Source: CADEGL01 sp050180485
GTDB lineage: Bacteria > Pseudomonadota > Alphaproteobacteria > CADEGL01
Assembly (NCBI GenBank): GCA_050180485.1
Contig: JBFXED010000002.1
Location: 124,001-188,000, forward strand
Direction of reading: 5' to 3'
DNA length: 64,000 nucleotides
In this document: positions 49,231 through 58,076 of the stretch, one piece after another
Layout of the letters: every line of letters starts with the position of its first letter
How positions within the stretch are numbered: position 1 is the first letter of the stretch
Notes under the pieces: model-generated
Databases searched by the model: none
What the model was told of the DNA's origin: nothing
The model's input: the letters and a program-made list of their open reading frames with translations, nothing else
Program-made: the position numbers and the translations under genes

Positions 49231-50415
49231 CCTCTCGACGAAATCCCCGCTCGGCTCGTCATATTTCCAGGCGCTAAAACCGGCCTGATCGAGTGCGCCT
49301 CGCAGAGTCTCGATCCTCTCGGCGTATGAATCCGCCCCGAGGCGAAGAAGGCGGTCCAAGGAATCGGCGGCGCCCAATGCATTCAGGATATCCGTGCTGC
49401 GCGCGCGGCCTTGATGCCGGATATCGCAGACCGCGAGGCATATGTCGGCATTCGCGCCCGAAAGCCCGTAGCGGCGCGCGTAATCCCCCATCTTTCGCTT
49501 GGTGTCTTCGATGGCGAAGGCCACCTGCGTGTCGCGGTGGGTAGGATCGTGAATGCACCAATGAATGAATTTCGCCGCGTTGAGCGCCTCCGCGTCCTCG
49601 ACCGCGTCGAGTGAGGGATTGAGATAATCCAAAAATGGAAGCGGTGGGTCCCCCACCTCCAGTGGCACTGTTCCCCTACCTGTGTCCCAGCAGATCCGGC
49701 CGCCATCCAGTTTCAGATCAGGGAAATAGGCTGTCGCGGCCGGAAGCATGAGAAGGCGGCGGAACAGCAGGGCGAAATTCGCATTCGCCGTATGCGCCGC
49801 GTGCTGGAGCAGTCCGAAAGTGAAGCGAGCGCGGTCGTAGGTGTTGATGCGGTGGAAGCAGCCGCCGCTTTCGCACCGCGCCGTGGGCGCGATGAAATCC
49901 GCCCAGAAGCCGAACCGCTCGCGATAATCGGCTGGATCGAAGATCGGCCCCGCGCCGTCCGCCGTGTTCATGAGCCCGCGCCCCTGGCCGTAGCGCACGA
50001 TGGATGCGACGTAGAAACGCGCGCCGCCATCGGCGCGGGCGTAGATCTTGGCGCCTTCCCGCTCGATCGCGAAGGTCATGGCGCCTGCACCAGAATGTGT
50101 CGGCGAAGCCAAACCGTCGACATTGGTGACGACCGAGATATTCCGGGACGGGCTGACCCGGTAAGGCATGACATGCAAGCGCTTGCCAGCGAGTGCGCCC
50201 GGCGGGACGTAGCGCAGTTCCGGACCGTGCGCGAGATAGCGCGCGACCTCGGCGCCGTCGGACTCGATCAACCAGTTGACCGCGGCCAGCTCGGCAGCCG
50301 TCGGCTTCGCCTTGCTGAAACCGACGGCTGTATAAACCGCCTCTTGCCCCGACACGCATCGCACGGGTCCGGCAACGCGCCGGACCCGAAGGGCTTTCGA
50401 CGCCGTCCGCGTCAT
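49225..50415 (-). CDS. hypothetical protein coupled to patatin phospholipase
   Basis: A 396-residue protein I do not recognise. No signal peptide or membrane segment is seen. An N-terminal third contains RYLAHGPELRYVPPGALAGK; the middle (about 150-250) has FGFWADFIAPTARCESGGCF and INTYDRARFTFGLLQHAAHT, the latter vaguely resembling the active-site region of lysozyme or chitosanase-like proteins; several Cys are present. ATG 50415 overlaps the stop of the patatin gene (ATGA), so the two are co-translated and probably work together. Possible roles (effector, partner, regulator of the lipase) are speculation. Confidence 0.7.
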   Translation of the reverse strand: MTRTASKALRVRRVAGPVRCVSGQEAVYTAVGFSKAKPTAAELAAVNWLIESDGAEVARYLAHGPELRYVPPGALAGKRLHVMPYRVSPSRNISVVTNVDGLASPTHSGAGAMTFAIEREGAKIYARADGGARFYVASIVRYGQGRGLMNTADGAGPIFDPADYRERFGFWADFIAPTARCESGGCFHRINTYDRARFTFGLLQHAAHTANANFALLFRRLLMLPAATAYFPDLKLDGGRICWDTGRGTVPLEVGDPPLPFLDYLNPSLDAVEDAEALNAAKFIHWCIHDPTHRDTQVAFAIEDTKRKMGDYARRYGLSGANADICLAVCDIRHQGRARSTDILNALGAADSLDRLLRLGADSYAERIETLRGALDQAGFSAWKYDEPSGDFVERA

Positions 50416-52058
50416 CCGAGCGTCGCGAGCTGCGTCTCGACGGCGGCCCGCAGCTTGTCCCGCAACTTGGGGGCGATCTTCATGTTGAACGCCGTACGCG
50501 CCCCCCAGCGCACGATGGAACCGCCGATGACCGAGCTTAGGTCACCGTCGATCAGTGTGGCCACGACCTTCTTGATGCGAGTCTCCAGCAGATCCTCGAG
50601 CGCATCCAAATCGACCGATTTCGCATTCGGCACGGCATACGGCGCGATGGCGGGCTTCGCCTGCGCCTCGAGCGGGATGATGGGCAACATGCGCGGCGAA
50701 TCCGGGCCGGCGAACCGGTCGAACTGACCGACACTGTCGCGTGTGTAATATGGCTCGCGCGCGGATGGTGGAAAATCCTTGAACAGGGGGTTTGTTTCCG
50801 GCAGGCAAAAATGCCGGCGCAGGAACTGTTGGCAGTTGCGCCGCGCGAGTTGGAAGTCATGCCGGCGGAACGGCTCGCACAGGAAGCCGCCGAAGCCGCC
50901 CAAGATGGCCGAGGCCATGGCGGGCTCGACATTCTTGTCCTGCGCGTTCGTGCGCGAGGGCGAGATCACGAAGCGGCTGTAGATGTCGGGATTCATCGCC
51001 AGCTGCAGCTCTTCGGGCTTGAAGCGCGCCTGGTCGATCAGGGAGCCGAACATGCCGGACACCACCGGCATGATGCGGTCGTCTGGCGTGAACTCGGCTT
51101 TGAAATTGGCTTTGTTCGGAAATGGATCGACCATCACGACGGCGCGATAGGCGATGCCGCCTTCACGTGGATTTCGCCCACCGTCGGCCAGATACGCACG
51201 CGCCAATTCCAGCGGCTCGTTGTTCATCAGACCGCCATCCACGCAGAGGAACTTGTAGAGTCCCTGCGGGCGCATCTCACCCCAGAACGGCTTGACCTCG
51301 TAGCGATGGTCATAGTCGCCGAACTCGCCTTCGAGCACGCGCGACTGCAGGCCGACCGGAAAGGCGCCGCTGGCCAGCGCCGACCGCGCGAGCATCGGCC
51401 AGCTCCCGCCCGGCGCATCGGACGGCTCCAGTTGCCGCGCAGCCGGAAGCGTACGCCCGGCGCGGCTGACTGCAAATTTCACGTGATCGGCATGGGCGAG
51501 CATGCCGTAAGGCGCGCCGCCCTGCGCGCCGACCATATTGAAGGCATAGGGCACGCCGCGAAGATTCGCGACTGTCAGGAAGATGGCCAGCGGGTCCGCG
51601 ACGAACCGCCGCAACTTCGGCGCAATGGTCGTCTTCAAGGCATCGCCCGCGATGCGGTCCAGTTCGGTCGAATCGAGCAGCGACATCACTTTGCCGCTGG
51701 CCTGAATGTCCTCGTCGCGCAAAAGACACGTCGCATCGACCCGCCGCACCCAGGCATCGTAAAACCGGTTGCGGGAGGCCTCGGGCGGATTGTCGACGTC
51801 GCGCACGGGCTCAGTCTCGCTCTGCAACGCGACGGCAGCGATGGATGCGGTCATTGCACCGGCAGAAGCGCCCGTCAGCACCTTGATGACGGCGTCGTGA
51901 CGCGGTCCGGCATAGCCGGGCTTCGCCTTTTCGGCTTCCCACGCGTCGAGCGCCTCAATGAGAAAGTCGAACACCCCCGCCGAATAGGCGCCGGCCGAGA
52001 TGGCTCCAGCCATCACCATGCCGATTTCGAAAGTTGGATTGTGCTGTGAATCAGGCAT
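50412..52058 (-). CDS. patatin-like phospholipase
   Basis: A 548-residue lipolytic protein. The oxyanion segment IGMVMAGAISAGAYSAGVFD is followed by the nucleophile elbow VLTGASAGAMTAS (Ser65) and the DGG of the Ser-Asp dyad at Asp274 (FLCVDGGLMNNEPLELARAY). The C-terminal part (about 300-548) is unusually long for a minimal patatin (about 300-350), with a final FNMKIAPKLRDKLRAAVETQ helix. No signal peptide, so it would act in the cytoplasm or be exported by another route. It is followed without gap by an unknown gene. An adenylate cyclase-domain gene lies upstream on the same strand. Confidence 0.85.
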   Translation of the reverse strand: MPDSQHNPTFEIGMVMAGAISAGAYSAGVFDFLIEALDAWEAEKAKPGYAGPRHDAVIKVLTGASAGAMTASIAAVALQSETEPVRDVDNPPEASRNRFYDAWVRRVDATCLLRDEDIQASGKVMSLLDSTELDRIAGDALKTTIAPKLRRFVADPLAIFLTVANLRGVPYAFNMVGAQGGAPYGMLAHADHVKFAVSRAGRTLPAARQLEPSDAPGGSWPMLARSALASGAFPVGLQSRVLEGEFGDYDHRYEVKPFWGEMRPQGLYKFLCVDGGLMNNEPLELARAYLADGGRNPREGGIAYRAVVMVDPFPNKANFKAEFTPDDRIMPVVSGMFGSLIDQARFKPEELQLAMNPDIYSRFVISPSRTNAQDKNVEPAMASAILGGFGGFLCEPFRRHDFQLARRNCQQFLRRHFCLPETNPLFKDFPPSAREPYYTRDSVGQFDRFAGPDSPRMLPIIPLEAQAKPAIAPYAVPNAKSVDLDALEDLLETRIKKVVATLIDGDLSSVIGGSIVRWGARTAFNMKIAPKLRDKLRAAVETQLATLG

Positions 52059-52199
52059 GACGACGCGGACCCCTCACCCGAATGAGAAGTGATCGCCGCG
52101 TACCCGGTTTAGCGACGCTGAAATTCCCCGGGACCAAGCATCCGGGCAAATATGCGGGTGGGCAAGCCAAAGTTGTATCGGCCCCGGTCGACGGTGGGT

Positions 52200-52453
52200 T
52201 TAGTCCTCGAACGGGCGGAAGGCCGGCACCTGGAAACGTCGGCCGGGTCCATATTAGGTCACGTCGTCCTTGTGCGACCACATCTCGGCCATCGGCGCCA
52301 CGTTGCCTTTGAACAAGGCGTCGAGCGCGATATAGAACTGCTCCGCCGCCGCGCGTACGTCCTTCGTGGCTTCATCCTCGGCATGCGCCGCCGTGCTGCG
52401 GCCATCAGTCCCACGGCGCAGACGGCCAGAATCGCGATCCATCGAATAGGCAC
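52200..52453 (-). pseudogene. decayed SnoaL/NTF2-like secreted protein gene
   Basis: A signal peptide VPIRWIAILAVCAVGLMAA starts at GTG 52453 in one frame. A second frame continues with AHAEDEATKDVRAAAEQFYI and ALDALFKGNVAPMAEMWSHK, typical of the start of SnoaL-like (NTF2 fold) domains. Joining the frames near 52385-52402 gives an ideal AHA-ED cleavage site. The reading then stops (TAA 52254-52256) in the conserved DDVTY motif, and readthrough would give YGPGRRFQVPAFRPFED and a second stop at 52200. A frameshift, a stop and loss of the 3' end make this a remnant. Confidence 0.6.
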
Positions 52454-52530
52454 TGGAAAAAATAAGGGTTATTCCGGAACGTCCGCGCTCCGGGTTTCAT
52501 GTGGCGCGCCCGCACGATCGGTATCAACGG

Positions 52531-53940
52531 TTAAGGGATCTCGTACAGCGTCACCTCGGTGGCAATGCCACGCAGCGCCTGGTGCCGCGCCGCGGGCACG
52601 AGTCCGGCACCGGCGAGCAGTTTTACCGATTCCGGGTGCTCGACCACCGACCGCGTGGCGAAGATCGAGCGCGAGACGGCGAGGCCCTGCACCCGAGCGG
52701 CGATGTTCACGGTTTGGCCGAAATAGTCCTGCCGGTCATTGAGCATAACCGCGAGGCACGGCCCTTCGTGTATGCCGATCTTGAGCAGCAAGTCCTCGCG
52801 GCTCCGTTCCGCGTTCAGCGCGCGCATCTCTTGGCGCATGCGTAATGCCGCGGCCACGGCGCGGTCAGGCGTTGGGAAGGTTGCCATCACCGCGTCGCCG
52901 ATCGTTTTCACGACCGCACCCGCCTCCGACGCGACGATCTCGTTGAGCACGCGGAAATGTGCCCGCACCAGGTCGTAGGCAATGAGGTCGCCGACGCGCT
53001 CGTATAGCTCGGTCGAGCCCTTCAAATCGGTGAATAGGAAAGTAAGGCTGGTGATTTTGAGCCGCTGGTCGACGTCCAGCGTGTCGGTGCGGTAGATGTC
53101 GCGGAAAGTCTGGTTGGTGAGCAACTGCTTCGCGGTCAGGAACGGCCGGCGACGCCCGAGCAGAGAGTGCAGTGCCTCGCCCGCGATCCAGGCCCCGGGC
53201 AGGACGCGCCGGTCGGTTCGATTCTCGAGTGCAAGGCGCAAAGGACCCGGACGCAGTTCCACCGTACCAGTCGGCGCACGCACCTTGTTGAAGACGAGCG
53301 ACAGGCTTTGGCGCTCGCGCGTCGGCTCGCCCTTCACGTCGATGAATTGCGTCGCGTGCGTAACCGGATCGAACACGATAACGAACTCATTGGGGAGGGT
53401 GAGCGACATGGTCGCCCTCTCGCCCGGCGCGAGCTCCAACACGTCGAGCGTGATCTCGTCGAGTGCGGGCTCCAGCCGCTCCGGCAGGTCGATGCCGGAG
53501 CACCAGAAGATCTGGCGGAAATACTCGACGAGAGACAGGGTGTCCGGCACATGCGCGGCGATGCGGCGCACGCGCGGGCTCACGGTGAAAGTGACCTCCA
53601 CCATCTCGTCCAGTGTCGCCTCGTAACCGGCGGCGCACAGCGCGCAGTCGTACTCGTCATGGCGCACGGACTTGAGCGTGGCGCCTGCCTCGAGCACCCC
53701 GCCGCAACCCGGGCACAGCACGTTCCACGACAGATCGAAAATGCCGAGCCGGGTGGCGTGCAGAAAGGCGGCGATCAGATACTGCTCGTCGAGCCCGGTC
53801 TGCCGGGCGAGCGCGGGTACGTTGATGCGCGACAGCGCGCCGTCGGGCATGTCCTGCACCAGCGTCTCCAGCGCGCTGGCACAGGCGGCATCGGCCGACT
53901 GACGCAGCACCTGGAACAGGGCTTCGGCTTCGCTGGCCAT
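52531..53940 (-). CDS. adenylate cyclase with N-terminal DUF5939-like zinc domain
   Basis: A 469-residue cytoplasmic protein. Residues 1-150 hold a four-Cys zinc ribbon (CPGCGG and CALC), residues about 150-270 an all-beta part, and 285-450 a class III cyclase domain. Metal aspartates are in FLFTDLKGSTEL and KTIGDAVMATF; the Lys of VVKTIGD and the Asp of QDYFGQ are the adenine-selecting pair, and N and R of GQTVNIAARVQ stabilise the transition state. So cAMP synthesis is predicted. The start is ATG 53940. It stands apart from neighbours by the pseudogene on one side and tRNA-Arg on the other. Confidence 0.9.
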   Translation of the reverse strand: MASEAEALFQVLRQSADAACASALETLVQDMPDGALSRINVPALARQTGLDEQYLIAAFLHATRLGIFDLSWNVLCPGCGGVLEAGATLKSVRHDEYDCALCAAGYEATLDEMVEVTFTVSPRVRRIAAHVPDTLSLVEYFRQIFWCSGIDLPERLEPALDEITLDVLELAPGERATMSLTLPNEFVIVFDPVTHATQFIDVKGEPTRERQSLSLVFNKVRAPTGTVELRPGPLRLALENRTDRRVLPGAWIAGEALHSLLGRRRPFLTAKQLLTNQTFRDIYRTDTLDVDQRLKITSLTFLFTDLKGSTELYERVGDLIAYDLVRAHFRVLNEIVASEAGAVVKTIGDAVMATFPTPDRAVAAALRMRQEMRALNAERSREDLLLKIGIHEGPCLAVMLNDRQDYFGQTVNIAARVQGLAVSRSIFATRSVVEHPESVKLLAGAGLVPAARHQALRGIATEVTLYEIP

Positions 53941-54169
53941 ACTCGAAGCTTATGCCGAACGCGGCCGAAGGGAAGTGATCGTTGATATCGGGATTCCGCG
54001 GATTCGCGGCTGATCCCGGGAGACCGTTCCGTAGCCGCGCCCGCGTGCATGGACGCGCTCCTCAGCCATGCTCGCGAGTGATCCCTTCAGTGGCTGGCGG
54101 GCCATCAGCGGGGTCAAGCGCGGGTTTCTTCAACCCAAGCTCGCGTTCTGCCTTCGATTCGTTAGATTT

Positions 54170-54246
54170 TGGCGCGCCCGGAAGGATTCGAACCTCCAAC
54201 CCCCAGATCCGTAGTCTGGTGCTCTATCCAGTTGAGCTACGGGCGC
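54170..54246 (-). tRNA. tRNA-Arg (anticodon ACG)
   Basis: A full cloverleaf reads on the minus strand: acceptor GCGCCCG/CGGGCGC, D arm GCTC...GAGC, anticodon stem CCAGA/TCTGG around CTACGGA (anticodon ACG, A34 expected to be inosine), T arm with TTCGAAT, G discriminator and encoded CCA at 54172-54170. It reads CGU/CGC/CGA codons. Confidence 0.97.
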
Positions 54247-54497
54247 GCTGAGGGAAAATGGCGGCGGCGAACCGCGTCGAACGACACGGGGACGCCTTGC
54301 CGCGCGGCGCGCACAGTAATCAAATCACCCCCCCAAAGCAAGGCTGCGGGACCCGCGCGGACGGGAGATTTCCCGTTCTTTCCAAGCCCTTCCCCCAGTT
54401 GCAAAGCCCCGTTGTTGCTGTCATTTTCTCCTCTGGCGCCTCGGGAGGCGGGGCGCCGGCCCGTATCCATTCGGCGCGGGGCATCCAAGGGGCAAGC

Positions 54498-55661
54498 ATG
54501 CCGCTTCGCAAGACATTCGCCGCGATTGCGGTTGCGACGCTGCTGATCGGCGGCTGCTCCTATTCCGACGACACGCTGTGGCCGTCCCTCACGGGCGGCG
54601 ATCCCGCCGGCAACCCGTCTCCGCCGCCGCCCGCCGCCGCCGGCAATACCGGCACCGTCTCGGGCGCATCCGCCGCAGGCACGATCACCACATCCGCCGC
54701 GCCGCCGCTCGGCACCACGGTCTACCAGGCCGTGCCGATCTCTTCGGCGGAACCCACCGGCACCTTCGTCGGCCAGAAGGTCATCGAGCTGCGCAACCAA
54801 CTGGTCGTGCTGCAGCAGACGATCTCCACCCACAACGCCCAGGTCCAGCAGCTGCGCCAGGAAACCGGCACGGCGTCCGACCGCTACCATTCGCTGGTCG
54901 CCGCGATCACCGCGCGCCTGCAAGTGGGCACCACGCCGGGCAATCCGATCCTGACCAACCAGTTGAACCAGGCCCAGACCGAGTTGGACCGCATGAGCGT
55001 CCAGGTCGGCCGCATGAACGCCGAGGCCAACGCGGTGGCCAGCGATTCGTCCATGGCCGCCTACATTCTTGAATCCGCCCGCGCGGCCTACGGCCTGTCG
55101 GGCGCGGTCGACGAGGACCATCGCCAGTTGGCTGTGCTGGAAGACGAGGTCAACAAGACCGTCGTTTCCATCGACCGGCTGCTGAACGAACTGGCCAGCG
55201 ACGTCAGCCGCCAGACCACCTACATCTCGCGCGAGCGCGCGAACATGACCACCCTGTCGGTCGCGGTGAAGAACGGCGAGATGTACGGCCAGAGCCTGAG
55301 CAACCGCGCCTTCACCACCGTGCCCATGACGGCCATGCAACAGCAGGGCGCGGGTGGCGCACGCCGTCCTCTGATCGTGATCCGCTTCGACAATCCGAAC
55401 GTGGAATACGAACAGGCGCTCTACACCGCGTTGAAGGGCGCCTTGGACCGCAAGCCCGACGCCGTGTTCGATCTGGTCGCCATCGCCCCGACCAAGGGTG
55501 GCACGGGCCAGACCGCGGTGAAGTCGACGACGACCAAGCGCCACGCGGACCAGGTGCTGCGTTCGATGTCGAACATGGGCCTGCCCGGCAACCGCGTGAC
55601 CACGTCGCAGACATCGAGCGACACGCTCGACGCGACCGAAATCCAGATTTACGTCCGCTGA
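54498..55661 (+). CDS. outer-membrane-type lipoprotein with coiled coil
   Basis: A 387-residue lipoprotein: signal peptide MPLRKTFAAIAVATLLIGGC with lipobox LIGGC (Cys20), a Pro/Ala linker to about residue 65, a long helical coiled-coil region (VIELRNQLVVLQQTIS, QLNQAQTELDRMSVQVGRM, LEDEVNKTVVSIDRLL), and a C-terminal domain of about 100 residues with VIRFDNPNVEYEQALYTALK and TKRHADQVLRSMSNMGLPGN resembling an OmpA-like peptidoglycan-binding fold. It may link the outer membrane to peptidoglycan. It is followed by a strong terminator. Confidence 0.85.
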   Translation: MPLRKTFAAIAVATLLIGGCSYSDDTLWPSLTGGDPAGNPSPPPPAAAGNTGTVSGASAAGTITTSAAPPLGTTVYQAVPISSAEPTGTFVGQKVIELRNQLVVLQQTISTHNAQVQQLRQETGTASDRYHSLVAAITARLQVGTTPGNPILTNQLNQAQTELDRMSVQVGRMNAEANAVASDSSMAAYILESARAAYGLSGAVDEDHRQLAVLEDEVNKTVVSIDRLLNELASDVSRQTTYISRERANMTTLSVAVKNGEMYGQSLSNRAFTTVPMTAMQQQGAGGARRPLIVIRFDNPNVEYEQALYTALKGALDRKPDAVFDLVAIAPTKGGTGQTAVKSTTTKRHADQVLRSMSNMGLPGNRVTTSQTSSDTLDATEIQIYVR

Positions 55662-55686
55662 GGTCCAGCGGAGGAACGGCGTTGCG

Positions 55687-55713
55687 AGCCCCGGGAACCG
55701 TCCCGGGGCTTTT
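55687..55713 (+). terminator. Rho-independent terminator
   Basis: A 10-bp perfect stem AGCCCCGGGA/TCCCGGGGCT with loop ACCG, then TTTCGTTTC. It ends the lipoprotein transcript 25 bp after its stop. Confidence 0.9.
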
Positions 55714-55797
55714 CGTTTCGGCAAAGCAGTCATGCGCCGCCGCTTCTTTCGCATCCGCGCGGCGGTCTGCTATCAAGGGCCATCGAGAGGATATTCC

Positions 55798-56289
55798 GTG
55801 GCCGAAGAGGAACGCTTCTCCAAGAACTATCCCGTCTCCTGGGATCAGTTTCACCGGGATTCGAAGGCGTTGGCCTGGCGCCTCTTGGAACGCGGGCCAT
55901 GGAAAGGCATCGTTGCCATCACGCGCGGCGGCCTGGTGCCCGCCGCCATCGTCGCGCGCGAACTGCATGTGCGCCTGATCGAGACGGTGAGCGTCGCCAG
56001 CTACGATCACCAGACGCAGAGCATGGTGCGGATCCTGTCGACGCCCGGCGATGCGGGCGATGGCGCGGGCTGGCTGATCGTCGACGATCTGGTCGACACG
56101 GGTGCCACGGCCAAGGCCGTGCGCGCGCTTCTGCCCAAGGCGCACATGGCCGCCGTCTATGCCAAGCCCGCCGGCAGGCCGCTGGTCGACACCTTCATCA
56201 CCGAGGTGAGCCAGGACACCTGGATCCACTTTCCCTGGGACACCGAGCCGCAATTCGTGCGGCCGATCGCCGACCACCACAAACCGTGA
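55798..56289 (+). CDS. gpt: xanthine phosphoribosyltransferase
   Basis: A 163-residue purine salvage enzyme converting xanthine/guanine with PRPP to nucleotides. It opens with FSKNYPVSWDQFHRDSKALA, has GIVAITRGGLVPAAIVAREL and the PRPP loop WLIVDDLVDTGATAKAV, and ends WIHFPWDTEPQF. GTG 55798 has GAGAGG seven bases upstream; the frame is open further up to 55732, but that part crosses the terminator tail and is not conserved. Its stop overlaps the next gene start (GTGA). Confidence 0.95.
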   Translation: MAEEERFSKNYPVSWDQFHRDSKALAWRLLERGPWKGIVAITRGGLVPAAIVARELHVRLIETVSVASYDHQTQSMVRILSTPGDAGDGAGWLIVDDLVDTGATAKAVRALLPKAHMAAVYAKPAGRPLVDTFITEVSQDTWIHFPWDTEPQFVRPIADHHKP

Positions 56290-57191
56290 CGCCGCCGTCC
56301 ACGGGCCCTTCGCTGCCCCGCCAGGGGTTGCTGCTTCTCGTCGCGCTGACTTTCTTTTGGGGCGTCAACTGGCCGGCCATGAAGATCACCATGGCCGAGA
56401 TGACGCCGTGGACCTATCGCAGCATCACGGGCGTGACCGGCGCCATCGGCCTTGTGCTCCTCACCGTTGCGTTGCGCCAGCGCCTTTCCGTGCCGCGCAA
56501 CGAATGGCCGAAACTGATCGCCATGGCGCTGGTGAACTTCACGGGTTTCCAGGTATGCGTGGCGTATGCGATCAGCCTGATGGCGTCGGGTTCGGCCGCC
56601 GTGCTGGCCTTCACCATGCCGCTGTGGGCGACACTTGTCGGCTGGGCGGTGACCAAGGAGCGGCCGGGCGCGCGGCGATTCGCGGGTCTGGCGCTGGGCA
56701 TGGCGGGCATCTTCGTTCTTCTGTCCGGCAACTTCGACGTGCTGGGTCATTCTCCGGTCGGCCCGCTGCTGATGATCCTGGGCGCCATGCTGTGGGGCCT
56801 GGGCACGGTCATGCTGAAGCAGATGCGCTGGACCATCCCCGTGCTGAGCCTGACAACCTGGATGGTGATCGTCGGCACGATCCCGATCCTGCTGCTGACA
56901 GGCCTGATCGAGGGCTATCACGTCCCCGACGCCAGCACGAAGGCGTGGCTGGCATTGGCCTTCACCGTGATCGGGCCGTTCATCTTCTGCTACTACGCAT
57001 GGATCAAAATCGTGAACATCTTCCCGCCCGGCATCGCGGCCATCAGCACGCTGTTGATCCCGGTCGTGGGCGTGATGAGCGGCGCAGCCGTGCTGGGCGA
57101 GGAACCGGGCTGGCGCGGCTATGCCGCGCTGGCCTTGATCACGGGCGCCCTGGTGCTGGTCCTCTTGGTGCCCGCGCGCAAGCGCGCCTAA
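56286..57191 (+). CDS. EamA/DMT family transporter
   Basis: A 301-residue permease with ten membrane segments forming two EamA halves (first half LVALTFFWGVNWPAMK through FTMPLWATLVGWAVTKERPG; second half LLMILGAMLWGLGTVMLKQM to STLLIPVVGVMSGAAVLGEE). DMT transporters export or import small metabolites; the substrate is unknown. GTG 56286 overlaps the gpt stop by GTGA. Its TAA stop overlaps the convergent panC stop by four bases (CTAA). Confidence 0.93.
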   Translation: MTPPSTGPSLPRQGLLLLVALTFFWGVNWPAMKITMAEMTPWTYRSITGVTGAIGLVLLTVALRQRLSVPRNEWPKLIAMALVNFTGFQVCVAYAISLMASGSAAVLAFTMPLWATLVGWAVTKERPGARRFAGLALGMAGIFVLLSGNFDVLGHSPVGPLLMILGAMLWGLGTVMLKQMRWTIPVLSLTTWMVIVGTIPILLLTGLIEGYHVPDASTKAWLALAFTVIGPFIFCYYAWIKIVNIFPPGIAAISTLLIPVVGVMSGAAVLGEEPGWRGYAALALITGALVLVLLVPARKRA

Positions 57192-58048
57192 GCACCGACC
57201 GGCATATTGTCGATCAGCCGCGTCTTGCCGAGCCAGGCGGCGGCCAACACGCGCGCAGGCCCCTCGATGCGGTCGAGCGGCTTCAGCGATTCGGCATCGG
57301 TTACGTCCACGTAATCGACCGTGGTGAATCCGGCGGCCAGAAGCGCCGCACGGCCGCGTTCCACTTCCGCGCGCGGCGTGGCTTCGTTGCGCGCGAGGCG
57401 CGTAGCGATCTCGCGCAGGACACGCGGCAGCGCAGGCACGATGCGGCGCTCTTCCGCCGAGAGGTACGCGTTGCGCGACGACAGCGCCACGCCATCTCCA
57501 TCGCGCACGGTCGGCACGCCGACAATCTCGACCGGAAGATCCAGGTCGCGCGCCATCCGCTTGATGACCTGAAGCTGCTGGTAGTCCTTCTCGCCGAACA
57601 GCGCGATGTCGGCCTGGGCCTGGCTCAGCAGCTTGGACACCACGGTCGCCACACCATCGAAATGTCCGGGCCGGAATGGCGCACATAGGCCTTCGGTCAG
57701 GTCCGCGACATGGATCGTTGTGGCAAAGCCTTGCGGATACATCTCGGCGACGCCCGGCGCGAACAGAAGGTCGGCGCCCACCTGTCCCAACTTGGCCGCA
57801 TCGGCCCCCTCGCCGCGCGGATAGGCCGTGAAATCCTCGGTGGGGCCGAACTGGGTCGGATTGACGAAGATGGTCGCGATCACGCGTTGGGCGCGCGCCT
57901 GCCCTGCCCGCACCAACGACAGATGTCCCTCGTGTAACGCGCCCATGGTGGGCACCAGCGCCACGCGCTGGCCCGCGCGATGCCATTCCGCGACATGACG
58001 GCGCATCTCGGCCACGGTGCGCACGATGGTGAGCGGAGACTCGGCCAT
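57188..58048 (-). CDS. panC: pantothenate synthetase
   Basis: A 286-residue ligase joining pantoate and beta-alanine with ATP to form pantothenate. Motifs: VALVPTMGALHEGHLSLV (HIGH-like), TIFVNPTQFGPTEDF, FGEKDYQQLQVIKRMARDL and GVALSSRNAYLS (KMSKS-like). ATG 58048 (MAESPLTIVRT) is chosen; the open frame upstream overlaps panB. It lies 28 bp after panB in a panB-panC operon. Confidence 0.97.
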   Translation of the reverse strand: MAESPLTIVRTVAEMRRHVAEWHRAGQRVALVPTMGALHEGHLSLVRAGQARAQRVIATIFVNPTQFGPTEDFTAYPRGEGADAAKLGQVGADLLFAPGVAEMYPQGFATTIHVADLTEGLCAPFRPGHFDGVATVVSKLLSQAQADIALFGEKDYQQLQVIKRMARDLDLPVEIVGVPTVRDGDGVALSSRNAYLSAEERRIVPALPRVLREIATRLARNEATPRAEVERGRAALLAAGFTTVDYVDVTDAESLKPLDRIEGPARVLAAAWLGKTRLIDNMPVGA

Positions 58049-58076
58049 GATCGGTCGCTGAAAAACGAAGCGGCGT

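Noticed and set aside
52082..52742. Small plus-strand readings in the gap between patatin and cyclase genes
   Set aside because: They lack ribosome sites and family features and lie opposite the NTF2-like remnant and the cyclase 3' end.
54169..54546. Plus-strand reading across the tRNA-Arg
   Set aside because: It runs antisense through a complete tRNA gene and into the leader of the lipoprotein; typical false call.
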